From positions 124,001 through 188,000 of the forward strand of contig NZ_JACJPF010000098.1 of the NCBI RefSeq assembly GCF_014695915.1: a stretch of DNA of 64,000 bases, in the 5' to 3' direction. Origin of the DNA: Trichocoleus sp. FACHB-40. Its GTDB lineage: Bacteria; Cyanobacteriota; Cyanobacteriia; Cyanobacteriales; FACHB-T130. The notes beneath the pieces are model-generated. The model made no database searches. It saw nothing but the letters and a program-made list of their open reading frames with translations, and was not told where the DNA came from. This document shows positions 1-8,624 of this stretch, piece by piece. Within the stretch, counting starts at the first letter, position 1. Each line of letters starts with the position of its first letter. The position numbers and the translations under genes are program-made.

Positions 1-2
1 AT

Positions 3-1268
3 TTTGAAAAATCTGCTAGAGACTTAGATATTTCCGAAGCGGCGACGCTGGTGGCGATTTTGCCAGCACCAAATAGTTACAATCCGATTCGGGATTATAA
101 GACGGCGGTGGGACTGCGCGATCGCATTATTACCCGCATGGTTTCCCAAGGTCGAATTAGTGCAGAGGAAGGACAACGGGCAAGGCGATCGCGTATTGAA
201 GTTAGTCCGAAAGCTAGAGAAGCTTTGGCGAACATCAAGGCACCTTATTTCTACAGCTACGTTTTTACTGAACTCCGCACTTTGTTGGGCGAACAGTTGG
301 CCAAGGAAGGCAACTTTATTGTCGAAACTAATCTGGATCTGGAAACTCAGCAGAAGGCAGAAACCTCTCTCCGCAATTCAGTTAACACCAGCGGTTCCAG
401 CTACGGCTTCTCTCAAGGGGCAATTGTCACCCTCGACTCCAGCACCGGAGCAATTCGCGCTTTGGTCGGTGGCACAGATTACGAAAAAAGTCAATTCAAT
501 CGCGCTACTCAGGCAAAGCGCCAACCTGGTTCAACTTTCAAAATTTTTGCCTACGCCTCAGCGCTGGAACAAGGTAACTCGCCGGGAAAATTTTATTCCT
601 GCGCCCCGCTAGTCTGGCAGAATCAACGCTTTCGGGCGTGCGAAAGAGTTGGGGGTAGCGGGACGGATATGTATACGGGAATGGCCCAATCGGAGAATGT
701 GGTCGCTCTACGAGTTGCCCAAGATGTCGGTTTAAATAGAGTGGTGGAGATGGCGCAACGTCTGGGCATCACCACACCCCTGAATCCCGTCCCTGGCTTG
801 GTTCTCGGACAAAGCGAAACCACCCTCTTAGAAATGACGGGGGCTTTCGCCGCTATAGAAAATAACGGTGTCTGGAACCGCGCCCACGCGATTAAGCGCA
901 TTCTCGACAGCAGCGATTGTACCGATTTCAAAAATCCGCAAACCTGCCGAGTAATTTACTCGTTCGAGGAGGAAACCGGGGCAACTAAGCGAGTGCTACC
1001 GCAGGGAATTGCAGATACTATGAACGTTATGCTGCGGAGCGTGGTACGAAGCGGTACGGGACGCGCTGCGTCTATCGGACTGGGAGATGAAGCGGGGAAG
1101 ACGGGGACAACTAACAGCGGCGTTGATTTGTTGTTTATCGGCTACGTTCCCAGTCGCGATTTAGTCACGGGTGTCTGGCTGGGAAATGACGACAACTCAC
1201 CAACGCGGGGAAGTAGCGGACAAGCTGCCCAAGCTTGGGCAAATTATATGCGGCAAGTTGTGCGTTAA
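3..1268 (+). CDS. Class A penicillin-binding protein, C-terminal part (cut by window edge)
   Basis: Bifunctional peptidoglycan synthase of the PBP1A type; family members polymerise glycan strands and cross-link stem peptides on the outer face of the cytoplasmic membrane. The frame is open to the left edge: before the GTG at 51 it reads FEKSARDLDISEAATL, the conserved end of the GT51 transglycosylase domain, so the true start lies outside the window and the GTG is an internal Val. The transpeptidase domain carries its three active-site motifs: STFK with the nucleophilic Ser (codons about 531-542), SEN (about 690) and KTG (about 1098-1106). No PASTA or other C-terminal extension follows; the protein ends soon after the KTG region. 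Identification is firm; which paralogue cannot be told. Confidence 0.93.
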   Translation, partial: FEKSARDLDISEAATLVAILPAPNSYNPIRDYKTAVGLRDRIITRMVSQGRISAEEGQRARRSRIEVSPKAREALANIKAPYFYSYVFTELRTLLGEQLAKEGNFIVETNLDLETQQKAETSLRNSVNTSGSSYGFSQGAIVTLDSSTGAIRALVGGTDYEKSQFNRATQAKRQPGSTFKIFAYASALEQGNSPGKFYSCAPLVWQNQRFRACERVGGSGTDMYTGMAQSENVVALRVAQDVGLNRVVEMAQRLGITTPLNPVPGLVLGQSETTLLEMTGAFAAIENNGVWNRAHAIKRILDSSDCTDFKNPQTCRVIYSFEEETGATKRVLPQGIADTMNVMLRSVVRSGTGRAASIGLGDEAGKTGTTNSGVDLLFIGYVPSRDLVTGVWLGNDDNSPTRGSSGQAAQAWANYMRQVVR

Positions 1269-1526
1269 ATAAGCTGTGGCGATTGGCAGATACTGTTAGA
1301 AGGTTAAGGTCTAGATTTTAGATCAAAATTGCAGCGCGGTTATTAAATCTGACGCTGGTATTTTACTATTTTCCAGCAATTTTGTCATTGGATAATAACT
1401 CAATCACCCATCTCCCGAAGATGATCTGTGATCGCATATCTGAAAAAACGAGCGATCGCACTCTGAGATTGAGAAGAATGCGATCGCTTCAGTTACTCCC
1501 TTTCCTGTTAACCTTATTTTTCGCTA

Positions 1527-1565
1527 CAACACCCTATTTAACAGCAGATGTTAAATAGGGTGTTG
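1527..1565. repeat. Perfect 16-bp inverted repeat (hairpin)
   Basis: Arms at 1527-1542 and 1550-1565 pair perfectly (CAACACCCTATTTAAC) around a 7-base loop. It lies between the convergent PBP and dynamin-like genes, so it may act as a bidirectional terminator, but neither side has a clear T-run. It could equally be an interspersed palindromic element. The rest of the 1269-1590 gap holds only HIP1 sites. Confidence 0.6.
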
Positions 1566-1590
1566 CTTGTCTCTCCACTTTGTTAACTTG

Positions 1591-3552
1591 TTAGCAAAGA
1601 AGGATTGCTTCAATATTCTTTTGTACCTGCTCAAGTTCCTGACGCTTTTGGGCGATAAAAGCTTTTTCAGCTTCGCATTGCTCCACTGTCTTTGCGTGTT
1701 CTCTTTCTTGACTTTCTAAACAAGCTTCGTAAGTTGAAATTGCTTGCCTAACAATTTTATCTACTAAACTAAGTCTGACTTGAAAAAATTGTTGTGAAAT
1801 TACTAAATTTATCTGATAAATAATCTTGTCTACTATCTGTTTTTCGATTTTTATAAACTGCTTTTTACACTCCTCAAAAACTGCTTTTTTTATCTGATTG
1901 TAAATACCCTTCATACCAAATGCACCAGCACCAATGACTGCTGCTGCAACTCCTAAAGCTATAGCAGGTGTAAAAGACAATGCTACAATGTATCCTAGTA
2001 GACCTACTAAGCTTCCTAATACTGCACCAATTAAATAATCTAGAAAATCACCACCAAAGCCACCTGTGTAACTACTGGCAAAGCCCCCATATTCATCATT
2101 AAACTTTTTCTGAAACTTTTCCTCATCAATATCAAATTTATTGTATAAAGACTTAATTTCATAATTAACCTCCTTATCTAAAATTTCCAGGTTATGCTTA
2201 ACAATATCCTTAATATTTTTATCTGCCCATTTATTTATCTCTTCCGAAAGTTCTCGGCTGAATTGATTAACGTAATCCGTTACTATACCCTTTTGATCCA
2301 AAATAAGATTTTTATCAGAATTCCATTGTTCAGATTTTTTCCGTAATACTTCCTCCCACGAACCTTCTTTCAGCCACTCCTTCCAAGCTTCATAGACTTC
2401 CTGCTTTACTTTATCCATCATTTTAGACATGAGTTTTTGAATTTGGAGACGGATTCTGATACCTTGTCCACTTACTTCACCGATTTGCTCTATAATTTTT
2501 TGTTTTTCTTCAGAAGCTTTTATCTTGCGATTCAAATTATTCTCTAATTCTTGAAGCATATTTGAACCGCTTGCAATTATTGCCTCAATTGTTGTTGCAG
2601 CTTGTTGAATTTCTAGAAAGCCACGCTCAGATGTAAGAAAATGTTCGATTGAGTCAGAAAAGTTTTTAAATGCCTTCAAATACTGCTTTTCAATTTTGCC
2701 AGGACTAGCCTTTAGGGCAGAGATAAAATGAATGCGATTCTCGCCCGTAATAATAGGAGTTTGACCATATATAAAATTTTCAACTTCCTTTTTTACATCC
2801 TGCTTATCCTCTTCAGAATCCAGATGATCCAGCTTATTGACTACTATAAATAGGTTGTTTGCGGGTTCATTTTTACCGCCACCAAGTTGGCTTCTCAAAT
2901 CCTGAACTAGGGTACGTTCTTCTTTAGTTAGAATTTGTGAGGCATTAGTTATAAAAATTACAGCATCAGTATCTTTGAGTAATTTTTGAGTAATAGCAGC
3001 ACGGTGAGGATGTTCATTTAAACCTGGAGAATCTACAAGCTCTACACCATTCTTACATAACTCTAAATTAGGATGTTCAAAAATAATCTCTTCGACCTCA
3101 GAACGCCCTAACTCTTCACTGCGATAATCACACGCCGCTTCTTTAGAAATAGTTACTAAGACTTTATACTGATCGTAAGAGATATTGTCTTGTCGCCCAT
3201 TTGTATAATGGCATACAATCCGCTTCTGTAACCCATGTTTTAACACTGTAATTGTACGATTACAGGCAATCGCTCTTACGGGTTGTATCTCTTCACCTAC
3301 AAGGGCATTGATTAATGTTGATTTTCCTCGGCTAAACTCTCCTACTACTGCTATACGAAATCTCTGAGATTGTAGTTTTTTAGATACCTGCCCTATTTTC
3401 GTTATCAAGTTAATAAATTGATAATTATGCTGATTATCTTCTTGAAATATGTTAAATAATTGATTGCAACTCTTATCTAGTTCTTTCCGATATTTTTGAA
3501 ACTCTGCCAAGGATGAGACACGACGCTGCTGGTTGCCCTGTAAGTTAGTCAT
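1591..3552 (-). CDS. Dynamin-like GTPase with C-terminal membrane segment
   Basis: Large GTPase of the bacterial dynamin-like type, 653 residues. Visible motifs: G1 GEFSRGKST (residues 71-79), a candidate switch-I Thr in ACNRTIT near 100, G3 DSPGL and G4 NKLD. A long helical part rich in Lys/Glu follows (coiled coil around 320-500). A glycine- and alanine-rich hydrophobic stretch at about 505-555 probably inserts in membrane, and a helical tail ends the protein. Family members remodel or tether membranes in a GTP-dependent way; some protect against phage-induced lysis or envelope damage. Its AT-rich sequence differs from the flanking housekeeping genes. A helical membrane-type protein is divergently encoded 86 bp upstream. 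The cellular role here is not determined. Confidence 0.88.
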   Translation of the reverse strand: MTNLQGNQQRRVSSLAEFQKYRKELDKSCNQLFNIFQEDNQHNYQFINLITKIGQVSKKLQSQRFRIAVVGEFSRGKSTLINALVGEEIQPVRAIACNRTITVLKHGLQKRIVCHYTNGRQDNISYDQYKVLVTISKEAACDYRSEELGRSEVEEIIFEHPNLELCKNGVELVDSPGLNEHPHRAAITQKLLKDTDAVIFITNASQILTKEERTLVQDLRSQLGGGKNEPANNLFIVVNKLDHLDSEEDKQDVKKEVENFIYGQTPIITGENRIHFISALKASPGKIEKQYLKAFKNFSDSIEHFLTSERGFLEIQQAATTIEAIIASGSNMLQELENNLNRKIKASEEKQKIIEQIGEVSGQGIRIRLQIQKLMSKMMDKVKQEVYEAWKEWLKEGSWEEVLRKKSEQWNSDKNLILDQKGIVTDYVNQFSRELSEEINKWADKNIKDIVKHNLEILDKEVNYEIKSLYNKFDIDEEKFQKKFNDEYGGFASSYTGGFGGDFLDYLIGAVLGSLVGLLGYIVALSFTPAIALGVAAAVIGAGAFGMKGIYNQIKKAVFEECKKQFIKIEKQIVDKIIYQINLVISQQFFQVRLSLVDKIVRQAISTYEACLESQEREHAKTVEQCEAEKAFIAQKRQELEQVQKNIEAILLC

Positions 3553-3638
3553 CAGTTAATGATTCCTGTTATCAGCATGAGTAATGCTAGGATAGCTGCA
3601 ACTAATCTTCATTCGCATCTGTAAATTTACCAAAAGTA

Positions 3639-4904
3639 ATGATTTTTGAATTTTCTCCTGTAATACAGGCTGGTATCGCTGCTAGCAAATATGTGCAAGT
3701 CTTTACATCGGCAGGGGTGCCGATAGGCATGGCTAGAGATGCAACGACTGGGCAATTCGTTGCTCATGCTGTCGGTGCTGTAGTTAACAACAGTCCTTTG
3801 TCACCGCTGATAGCACCGTTTCAGTTCGCTATGAGCGGGGTACGGATGTATCAAAGACACAGAGGATTTCAAGCTGTCCAGACTAGCTTGGGAGTTCTGC
3901 AAGCGACTACAGCCGTTATTGGTGTTGGTGTAGCGGCTGGAGTTGTGCTATCAGCGGTAAATCTTCATCAAATTTTGAAACTCAGGGAAGACGTAAAGGC
4001 ACTGAGACTTGAAGTTAAAGACGGATTTATCGACTTAAAAAAAGCTCTGAAAGGACAAGGAACCGAAATTATACAACGGATTGACCAAGTTGCCGAAGAT
4101 GTTGAGTTTAGACAACATCGCGCAATTTTAACTCAGGCTTATGGACGCTTCTTAGAAGCGGCTAAGCTGATAGAAATAGCTATGTGCTGCGAAGATAGGA
4201 GTATTAGAACCGCTACTCTGGCAAATGCACAGCTAATGTTAGCAGAGGCTGTAGCAGACTATAGTAATCCTCATCTTGTATCAGAAACTTGTGCATCTGG
4301 GCAGCTTCGCCGGATGGAATGTGCTTGGGCAATTGAACAAGCGATCGCCTTAACCTATCAGTTACAGAATCAGCCAGCAGCTGTGATTCATCAACTTTCC
4401 CACCTTCAAGACAAAATCCGTCAAGATTCCCTAAAGGTTATTGAGCGCTGTAAGTCTGAGGATGAGCTTGATTTTCTCTTCCCTGAAATTACTCGAATTC
4501 ACGACCACGATCTGGCTGTACTAGAATCCTGGCAAAATCACGTTGATTGGATACAAAGTCTTCCACCTTCAGAACTAAAATTGCTCCAAAGTGTTGATTT
4601 TAGCAATTCAGAAGTACCTAATAGCACAGATACAACTGCCTTAGCAGTGCCTCCAGAACAATTAGTGTATGAAAATTTAAAGCAAAAATCTCATCCTCAA
4701 TCTTTACGCGATCAGCTTCAATTTATGATAAAGCCTGAACTACGTCGAGAGCCAGAATCTTATATTAGTCAGCAAGCAGCGATCGCAGGTTATAAAACTT
4801 TAGTCACCTCAAACTTACAGAAAGCTTCAAATTTAGCTGTTGCTAACCTTTACTGGTATTTCAAAGTCAGAGATGAAGCAGAAGACGAGGCAGTAACGGC
4901 GTAA
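3639..4904 (+). CDS. Unknown helical protein with hydrophobic segment, divergent from the dynamin-like gene
   Basis: No family recognised. The 421-residue product has no signal peptide. A small-residue-rich N-terminal region (Gly/Ala/Val, about 10-75) is followed by a hydrophobic segment at about 85-107 (TAVIGVGVAAGVVLSAV). A charged amphipathic helix follows (KLREDVKALRLEVKDGF, then repeated Lys/Glu heptads to about 160), and the rest looks all-helical. A hydrophobic hairpin next to a long coiled coil recalls alpha-helical pore-forming or membrane-tethering proteins, but that is only a shape analogy. It shares an 86-bp divergent promoter region with the dynamin-like GTPase, which suggests a joint function. 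A decayed WD40 gene lies just downstream, consistent with an accessory region. Confidence 0.7.
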   Translation: MIFEFSPVIQAGIAASKYVQVFTSAGVPIGMARDATTGQFVAHAVGAVVNNSPLSPLIAPFQFAMSGVRMYQRHRGFQAVQTSLGVLQATTAVIGVGVAAGVVLSAVNLHQILKLREDVKALRLEVKDGFIDLKKALKGQGTEIIQRIDQVAEDVEFRQHRAILTQAYGRFLEAAKLIEIAMCCEDRSIRTATLANAQLMLAEAVADYSNPHLVSETCASGQLRRMECAWAIEQAIALTYQLQNQPAAVIHQLSHLQDKIRQDSLKVIERCKSEDELDFLFPEITRIHDHDLAVLESWQNHVDWIQSLPPSELKLLQSVDFSNSEVPNSTDTTALAVPPEQLVYENLKQKSHPQSLRDQLQFMIKPELRREPESYISQQAAIAGYKTLVTSNLQKASNLAVANLYWYFKVRDEAEDEAVTA

Positions 4905-4992
4905 AACTTAAAAAATAAAGAAAGGAAGATGCGATCGCATAATTACGGGAGGAGGCGATCGCGTCTATTATTCGATTTGAAGTCGAATACTA

Positions 4993-5220
4993 TTATTCCA
5001 ACTCGACTGCCCCTAAAGCTTTCAACGTGTCTTTTTGAGCTTCACTTAAACCAGCGACACGACTAATGTTCAAACCCTCATAAGGTCTTTCACTTCTAAA
5101 CGTTTTTATACACTCTCCTGTCTCGACATCCCAAAGCTTGATCGTTTCATCGTGACCACCACTTGCTAAGTTATGACCTTGAGGACTGAAAATAACAGAC
5201 CAAACGCGATCGCTATAACT
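4993..5220 (-). pseudogene. C-terminal remnant of a WD40-repeat protein
   Basis: Reading leftward from 5220 to the TAA at 4993-4995, the frame encodes [20 protein letters not shown], a full WD repeat ending in [15 protein letters not shown], then ERPYEGLNI and a tail ending [10 protein letters not shown]. This is the typical C-terminus of large cyanobacterial WD40 proteins, often fused to NACHT/NB-ARC or kinase domains. The frame is closed by a TGA directly upstream (5221-5223), so about 75 codons remain of a gene normally many hundreds of codons long. It is a truncated relic, not a functional gene. Confidence 0.8.
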
Positions 5221-5328
5221 TCATATTTGTGCTGGATCGGCGGCTTGATTGTGAAGTTTTCGTGAAGATGACCCGTCTTATTACTCCCATTACACGCAGA
5301 TAACCTTCCCCTAATGTCTTGACCATAG

Positions 5329-5378
5329 GCTTAGGTTGATAACAATCCGTAAATCTACGGGTTGTTATCAACCTAAGC
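5329..5378. repeat. Long near-perfect inverted repeat upstream of the phytase gene
   Basis: Arms 5330-5345 and 5362-5377 (CTTAGGTTGATAACAA and its complement) pair perfectly. An inner CCGTA/TACGG stem continues beyond one mismatch, leaving a 4-base loop (5352-5355). It sits about 70 bp before the phytase start. It may be a leader hairpin, an interspersed palindrome or the terminator of a lost gene; no T-run follows. Confidence 0.65.
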
Positions 5379-5444
5379 TGAAAAACCCTCAGTAAAAACA
5401 CTATGTATTGCTGAGCGAGGGGTGCGTCTTGATGAGGAGAAGCA

Positions 5445-6782
5445 ATGGGGAAAGGCAATTGGGAGAGAGCGATTGCGCCTATCATAACTAGCTGCTTAGC
5501 AGTTTTGTGTGTATTATCGGACACACGGGCGGCTGCGGCAGTAAGTTTGGTGCGTCCAATAGTAGAGACGCCCGAAGTCTTAGACGAGATTGTAGACCCA
5601 CCTGGTGATGCGGATGATCCAGCTATTTGGCTGCACCCAACCGATTCATCGTTAAGTTTGGTTCTGGGAACTCTCAAAAATGCGGGACTGGGGGTATACG
5701 ACTTAGACGGAAAGCTGTTGCAATCTGTACTACCCGGCGATGTGCGATACAATAACGTCGATTTGTTGTATGGGTTCAATCTCGGCGGTCAGTCAGTTGA
5801 CTTAGCGATCGCATCCGACCGACTCAACGACACCCTCGCCATCTTCAAAATTGACCCGATAACTCGCCTTTTGGAAAACGTCGCCGCACCCGATCTGGGA
5901 ACCATCTTCACCCCAGTAGGAGAATCATCGAACGGTAGCACCACTGCTTACGGTTTAACTTCATATATCAGCCCATTCTCTAACAAAAACTACGTCTTTG
6001 TCTCCCAGAGAGAAACGGGTAATGTTGCTCAGCTAGAACTATTTGACAATGGCTCAGGTAAAGTGAGTGCTAAGAGCGTGCGATCGCTTACTCTTCCCAT
6101 TCCCGAAGGGGGAGAATTAGAAGATGCCCAAGTAGAAGGTATGGTAGCAGATAATGGGTTGGGCTATCTCTACGTAGGTCAAGAAAATCGGGGCATTTGG
6201 AAGTTTTTAGCCGAACCATCCAGCAGCAGCAATGGCGTTTTAATCGATGCAGTTAAGCCAGAAGGTAGCAATTTAGAGGCGGATGTTGAGGGTTTAACTA
6301 TATATTATGGCGGCGATGGTGAAGGCTATCTACTGGCTTCTAGCCAAGGCGATAATACCTTTGCTGTTTACAACCGTGCAGCCGATAACGATTATCTGGG
6401 TAGTTTTGGTGTAGGGGCTTTTGGGGATATTGATGCAGTGCAAGAATCTGATGGTGCTGCTGTAATTAATGTACCTTTAGGGTCAAAGTTCCCCTTTGGT
6501 TTGTTCGTCACTCAAGATGGTTCTAATGATCCAGAAGTCTTGTTCTTTGATGAGGAAGACCAAGAATTTGAGAATGTCAGCAGTAACTTTAAGTTTGTGG
6601 GTTGGGAAAACATAGCAAATGCTTTCCCTAATCCTTTACTCATTGATACTACTAGCTTTAATCCGCGTCAAAACAGCTCGAAATCGGTTCCTGAACCAAG
6701 GAATAACGGTTTAACGCTGTTGGCAATTTTTGGTATGGGATGTTTGTTGCAGCGAAGAAAAAAGAGAACAAATTTGAGTTAG
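5445..6782 (+). CDS. Beta-propeller phytase with PEP-CTERM anchor
   Basis: Predicted 3-phytase of the beta-propeller family, releasing phosphate from phytate and related inositol phosphates outside the cytoplasm, with Ca2+ bound by acidic loops. The N-terminus has a hydrophobic signal sequence (about residues 8-30). The mature part starts with DPPGDADDPAIWLHP, and a later DLAIASDR segment is also typical of the family. The C-terminus has a PEP-CTERM sorting signal: VPEP, a hydrophobic helix (LLAIFGMGCLL), then RRKK, so the enzyme is probably processed by an exosortase. The start is supported by GAGGAG about 8 bases before the ATG. It heads a block of phosphorus-acquisition genes with two PhoD phosphatases. 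The PEP-CTERM tail on a phytase is uncommon. Confidence 0.9.
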   Translation: MGKGNWERAIAPIITSCLAVLCVLSDTRAAAAVSLVRPIVETPEVLDEIVDPPGDADDPAIWLHPTDSSLSLVLGTLKNAGLGVYDLDGKLLQSVLPGDVRYNNVDLLYGFNLGGQSVDLAIASDRLNDTLAIFKIDPITRLLENVAAPDLGTIFTPVGESSNGSTTAYGLTSYISPFSNKNYVFVSQRETGNVAQLELFDNGSGKVSAKSVRSLTLPIPEGGELEDAQVEGMVADNGLGYLYVGQENRGIWKFLAEPSSSSNGVLIDAVKPEGSNLEADVEGLTIYYGGDGEGYLLASSQGDNTFAVYNRAADNDYLGSFGVGAFGDIDAVQESDGAAVINVPLGSKFPFGLFVTQDGSNDPEVLFFDEEDQEFENVSSNFKFVGWENIANAFPNPLLIDTTSFNPRQNSSKSVPEPRNNGLTLLAIFGMGCLLQRRKKRTNLS

Positions 6783-6815
6783 TAGGCTGGGTTGAGGAAC
6801 CTCACCCCAACCTAC
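6782..6815. terminator. Imperfect hairpin after the phytase gene
   Basis: Arms 6782-6797 and 6800-6815 pair with two mismatches (GTAGG...TGAGG / CCTCA...CCTAC) around a 2-base loop. It begins at the phytase stop codon and lies 35 bp before phoD. The sequence resembles a palindrome common in cyanobacterial spacers, so it may be a repeat element as well as a terminator or attenuator. Confidence 0.5.
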
Positions 6816-6850
6816 AAATTATTAGCAATTACCAATTTTGAGGGGTGTTT

Positions 6851-8440
6851 ATGGATCGTTTTGATTTTGAGCGCTTGCTATCAACCCGAAAGGGACGGCG
6901 CGGGTTTATGATTGGCGCGGGTGGTCTGACTGGACTCGCGATCGCTACTCAATTTTCTAGCCGAGTAGTTGCCCAGCCGAGATTTTCCGGTTATCCTTTC
7001 AGCCTTGGTGTAGCTTCCGGCGATCCGCTTCCAGACAGCGTTGTGCTGTGGACGCGGTTAGCTCCCGATCCGTTAAATGGAGGGGGGATGCCATCTGTGA
7101 ATGTCCCGGTGCAGTGGCAAATTGCCACCGACGAGAACATGAGTAAGGTGGTGTTGCGGGGAACTGCGATCGCTACTCCAGAACTCGGTCACTCAATTCG
7201 GGTGGTTATCGGTGGACTCCAACCTGCCCAATGGTACTGGTATCAGTTCAAAGCGGGTTCGGAAGTTAGTCAGATAGGACGGACTCGCACGGCTCCGGCT
7301 CTCGGTTCTCGCGTTGATCGATTCCGCTTTGCCTTCGCCTCGTGTCAGCTTTGGGAAGCTGGCTATTTCGCAGCCTATAAACACATGGCTGAAGAGGATC
7401 TCGACCTGGTTGTGCATCTGGGTGATTACATCTACGAGGGAGCAGGGAATCCCCAGGCAATCCGTTCTCACAATGGGCCGGAGCCGGTGACATTAGAAGA
7501 GTACCGCAACCGCCATGCCCTTTACAAAACCGATCCAAATTTACAAGCCGCTCACGCTGCCTTTCCGTGGACTTTTACTTGGGACGATCACGAAGTAGAT
7601 AACAACTGGGCAGACGAGATTCCGCAAGACCCTGAAAAACAGTCACGGGAAGCATTTCTGGCTCGACGCGCTAACGCTTTCAAGGCGTACTACGAACATA
7701 TGCCCCTGCGCCAATCTTCCATGCCTAAGGGGATTGATATGCAGCTGTACCGCCGTCTGAGCTTTGGGGATTTAGTCGAGTTCAACGTACTGGATACCCG
7801 TCAGTATCGCAGCGATCAGCCTTGTGGCGACGGCATCAAGCCGCGCTGTGCGGAAGCTTTCGACCCAAACGCCACAATGACAGGTCAAAAGCAGGAGCAG
7901 TGGCTATTCCAGGGTTTGGATCGCTCGCGATCGCGCTGGAATGTTATTGCCCAGCAGGTCGTCTTTGCCCAGCATGACTGGACAGCAGGTGAGGAGGATG
8001 TTTTCAACGTCGATGCTTGGGATGGCTATGTGGCTCCCCGCAACCGGGTACTCAACTTCCTGCAACAACGCAAACCATCCAATCCCGTCGTCCTCACGGG
8101 TGACACTCACTCAAGCTGGGTTAACGACTTGAAAGCGGATTTCAATAATCCCAACTCTGCCACCGTGGGTACTGAATTCGTGGGTACTTCCATCACCTCT
8201 GGCTTCGGTGCTAGCGATCGCATTGAGGCGGCTCTGCCAGAAAGTCCGTGGGTCAAGTATTTCAACGGTCGGCAGCGTGGTTACGTTCGCTGCGACCTCA
8301 ACCGCGAACGTTGGCGGACTGATTTCCGACTGCTGCCGGAGTCTGCGCCCGGTAGAACGACCGTCCCTGACCCCAATACACCCATTACCACAGCAGCTTC
8401 CTTTGAGTTACCGGATCGAGGAGTTGTAAAGCGCGTCTAG
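6851..8440 (+). CDS. phoD: PhoD-family alkaline phosphatase (copy 1), Tat-exported
   Basis: Secreted Ca/Fe-dependent phosphodiesterase/alkaline phosphatase of the PhoD family, hydrolysing organic phosphate esters in the periplasm or outside. A Tat signal is visible (RKGRRGFMIGAGG, then a hydrophobic run ending VVAQ). Metal-site motifs include HLGDYIYE, TWDDHEV and LTGDTHSSW. An in-frame GTG at 6845 overlaps the GAGGGG Shine-Dalgarno, and the ATG at 6851 lies 5 bases behind that site. The ATG also matches the paralogue's start (MD.FDFERLLSTR), so it was chosen. The gene follows the phytase and precedes a second phoD; the N-terminal third is almost identical between copies. Probably induced by phosphate limitation, although no convincing Pho box was recognised. 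Confidence 0.93.
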   Translation: MDRFDFERLLSTRKGRRGFMIGAGGLTGLAIATQFSSRVVAQPRFSGYPFSLGVASGDPLPDSVVLWTRLAPDPLNGGGMPSVNVPVQWQIATDENMSKVVLRGTAIATPELGHSIRVVIGGLQPAQWYWYQFKAGSEVSQIGRTRTAPALGSRVDRFRFAFASCQLWEAGYFAAYKHMAEEDLDLVVHLGDYIYEGAGNPQAIRSHNGPEPVTLEEYRNRHALYKTDPNLQAAHAAFPWTFTWDDHEVDNNWADEIPQDPEKQSREAFLARRANAFKAYYEHMPLRQSSMPKGIDMQLYRRLSFGDLVEFNVLDTRQYRSDQPCGDGIKPRCAEAFDPNATMTGQKQEQWLFQGLDRSRSRWNVIAQQVVFAQHDWTAGEEDVFNVDAWDGYVAPRNRVLNFLQQRKPSNPVVLTGDTHSSWVNDLKADFNNPNSATVGTEFVGTSITSGFGASDRIEAALPESPWVKYFNGRQRGYVRCDLNRERWRTDFRLLPESAPGRTTVPDPNTPITTAASFELPDRGVVKRV

Positions 8441-8624
8441 GTTTCACACTTCAGCGGTTGGGCATTGATATGGCATGAATCATTGTGCTTGTCAATAGTA
8501 GCGCGATTAATTTTGTCTGTACGTTGGTTGCTACTTAAGCACTGTGGATGGCTTTATGCAATTTTGATGCTCAACAGCCTGCGTTTTTGTCAGTTTTTTA
8601 GCAAAAAAGTAGCAAAGGTATTCT

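Noticed and set aside
5213-5779. 188-codon frame on the minus strand over the phytase start
   Set aside because: Antisense to the signal peptide and first domain of a clear phytase, and low-complexity Ser/Thr composition.
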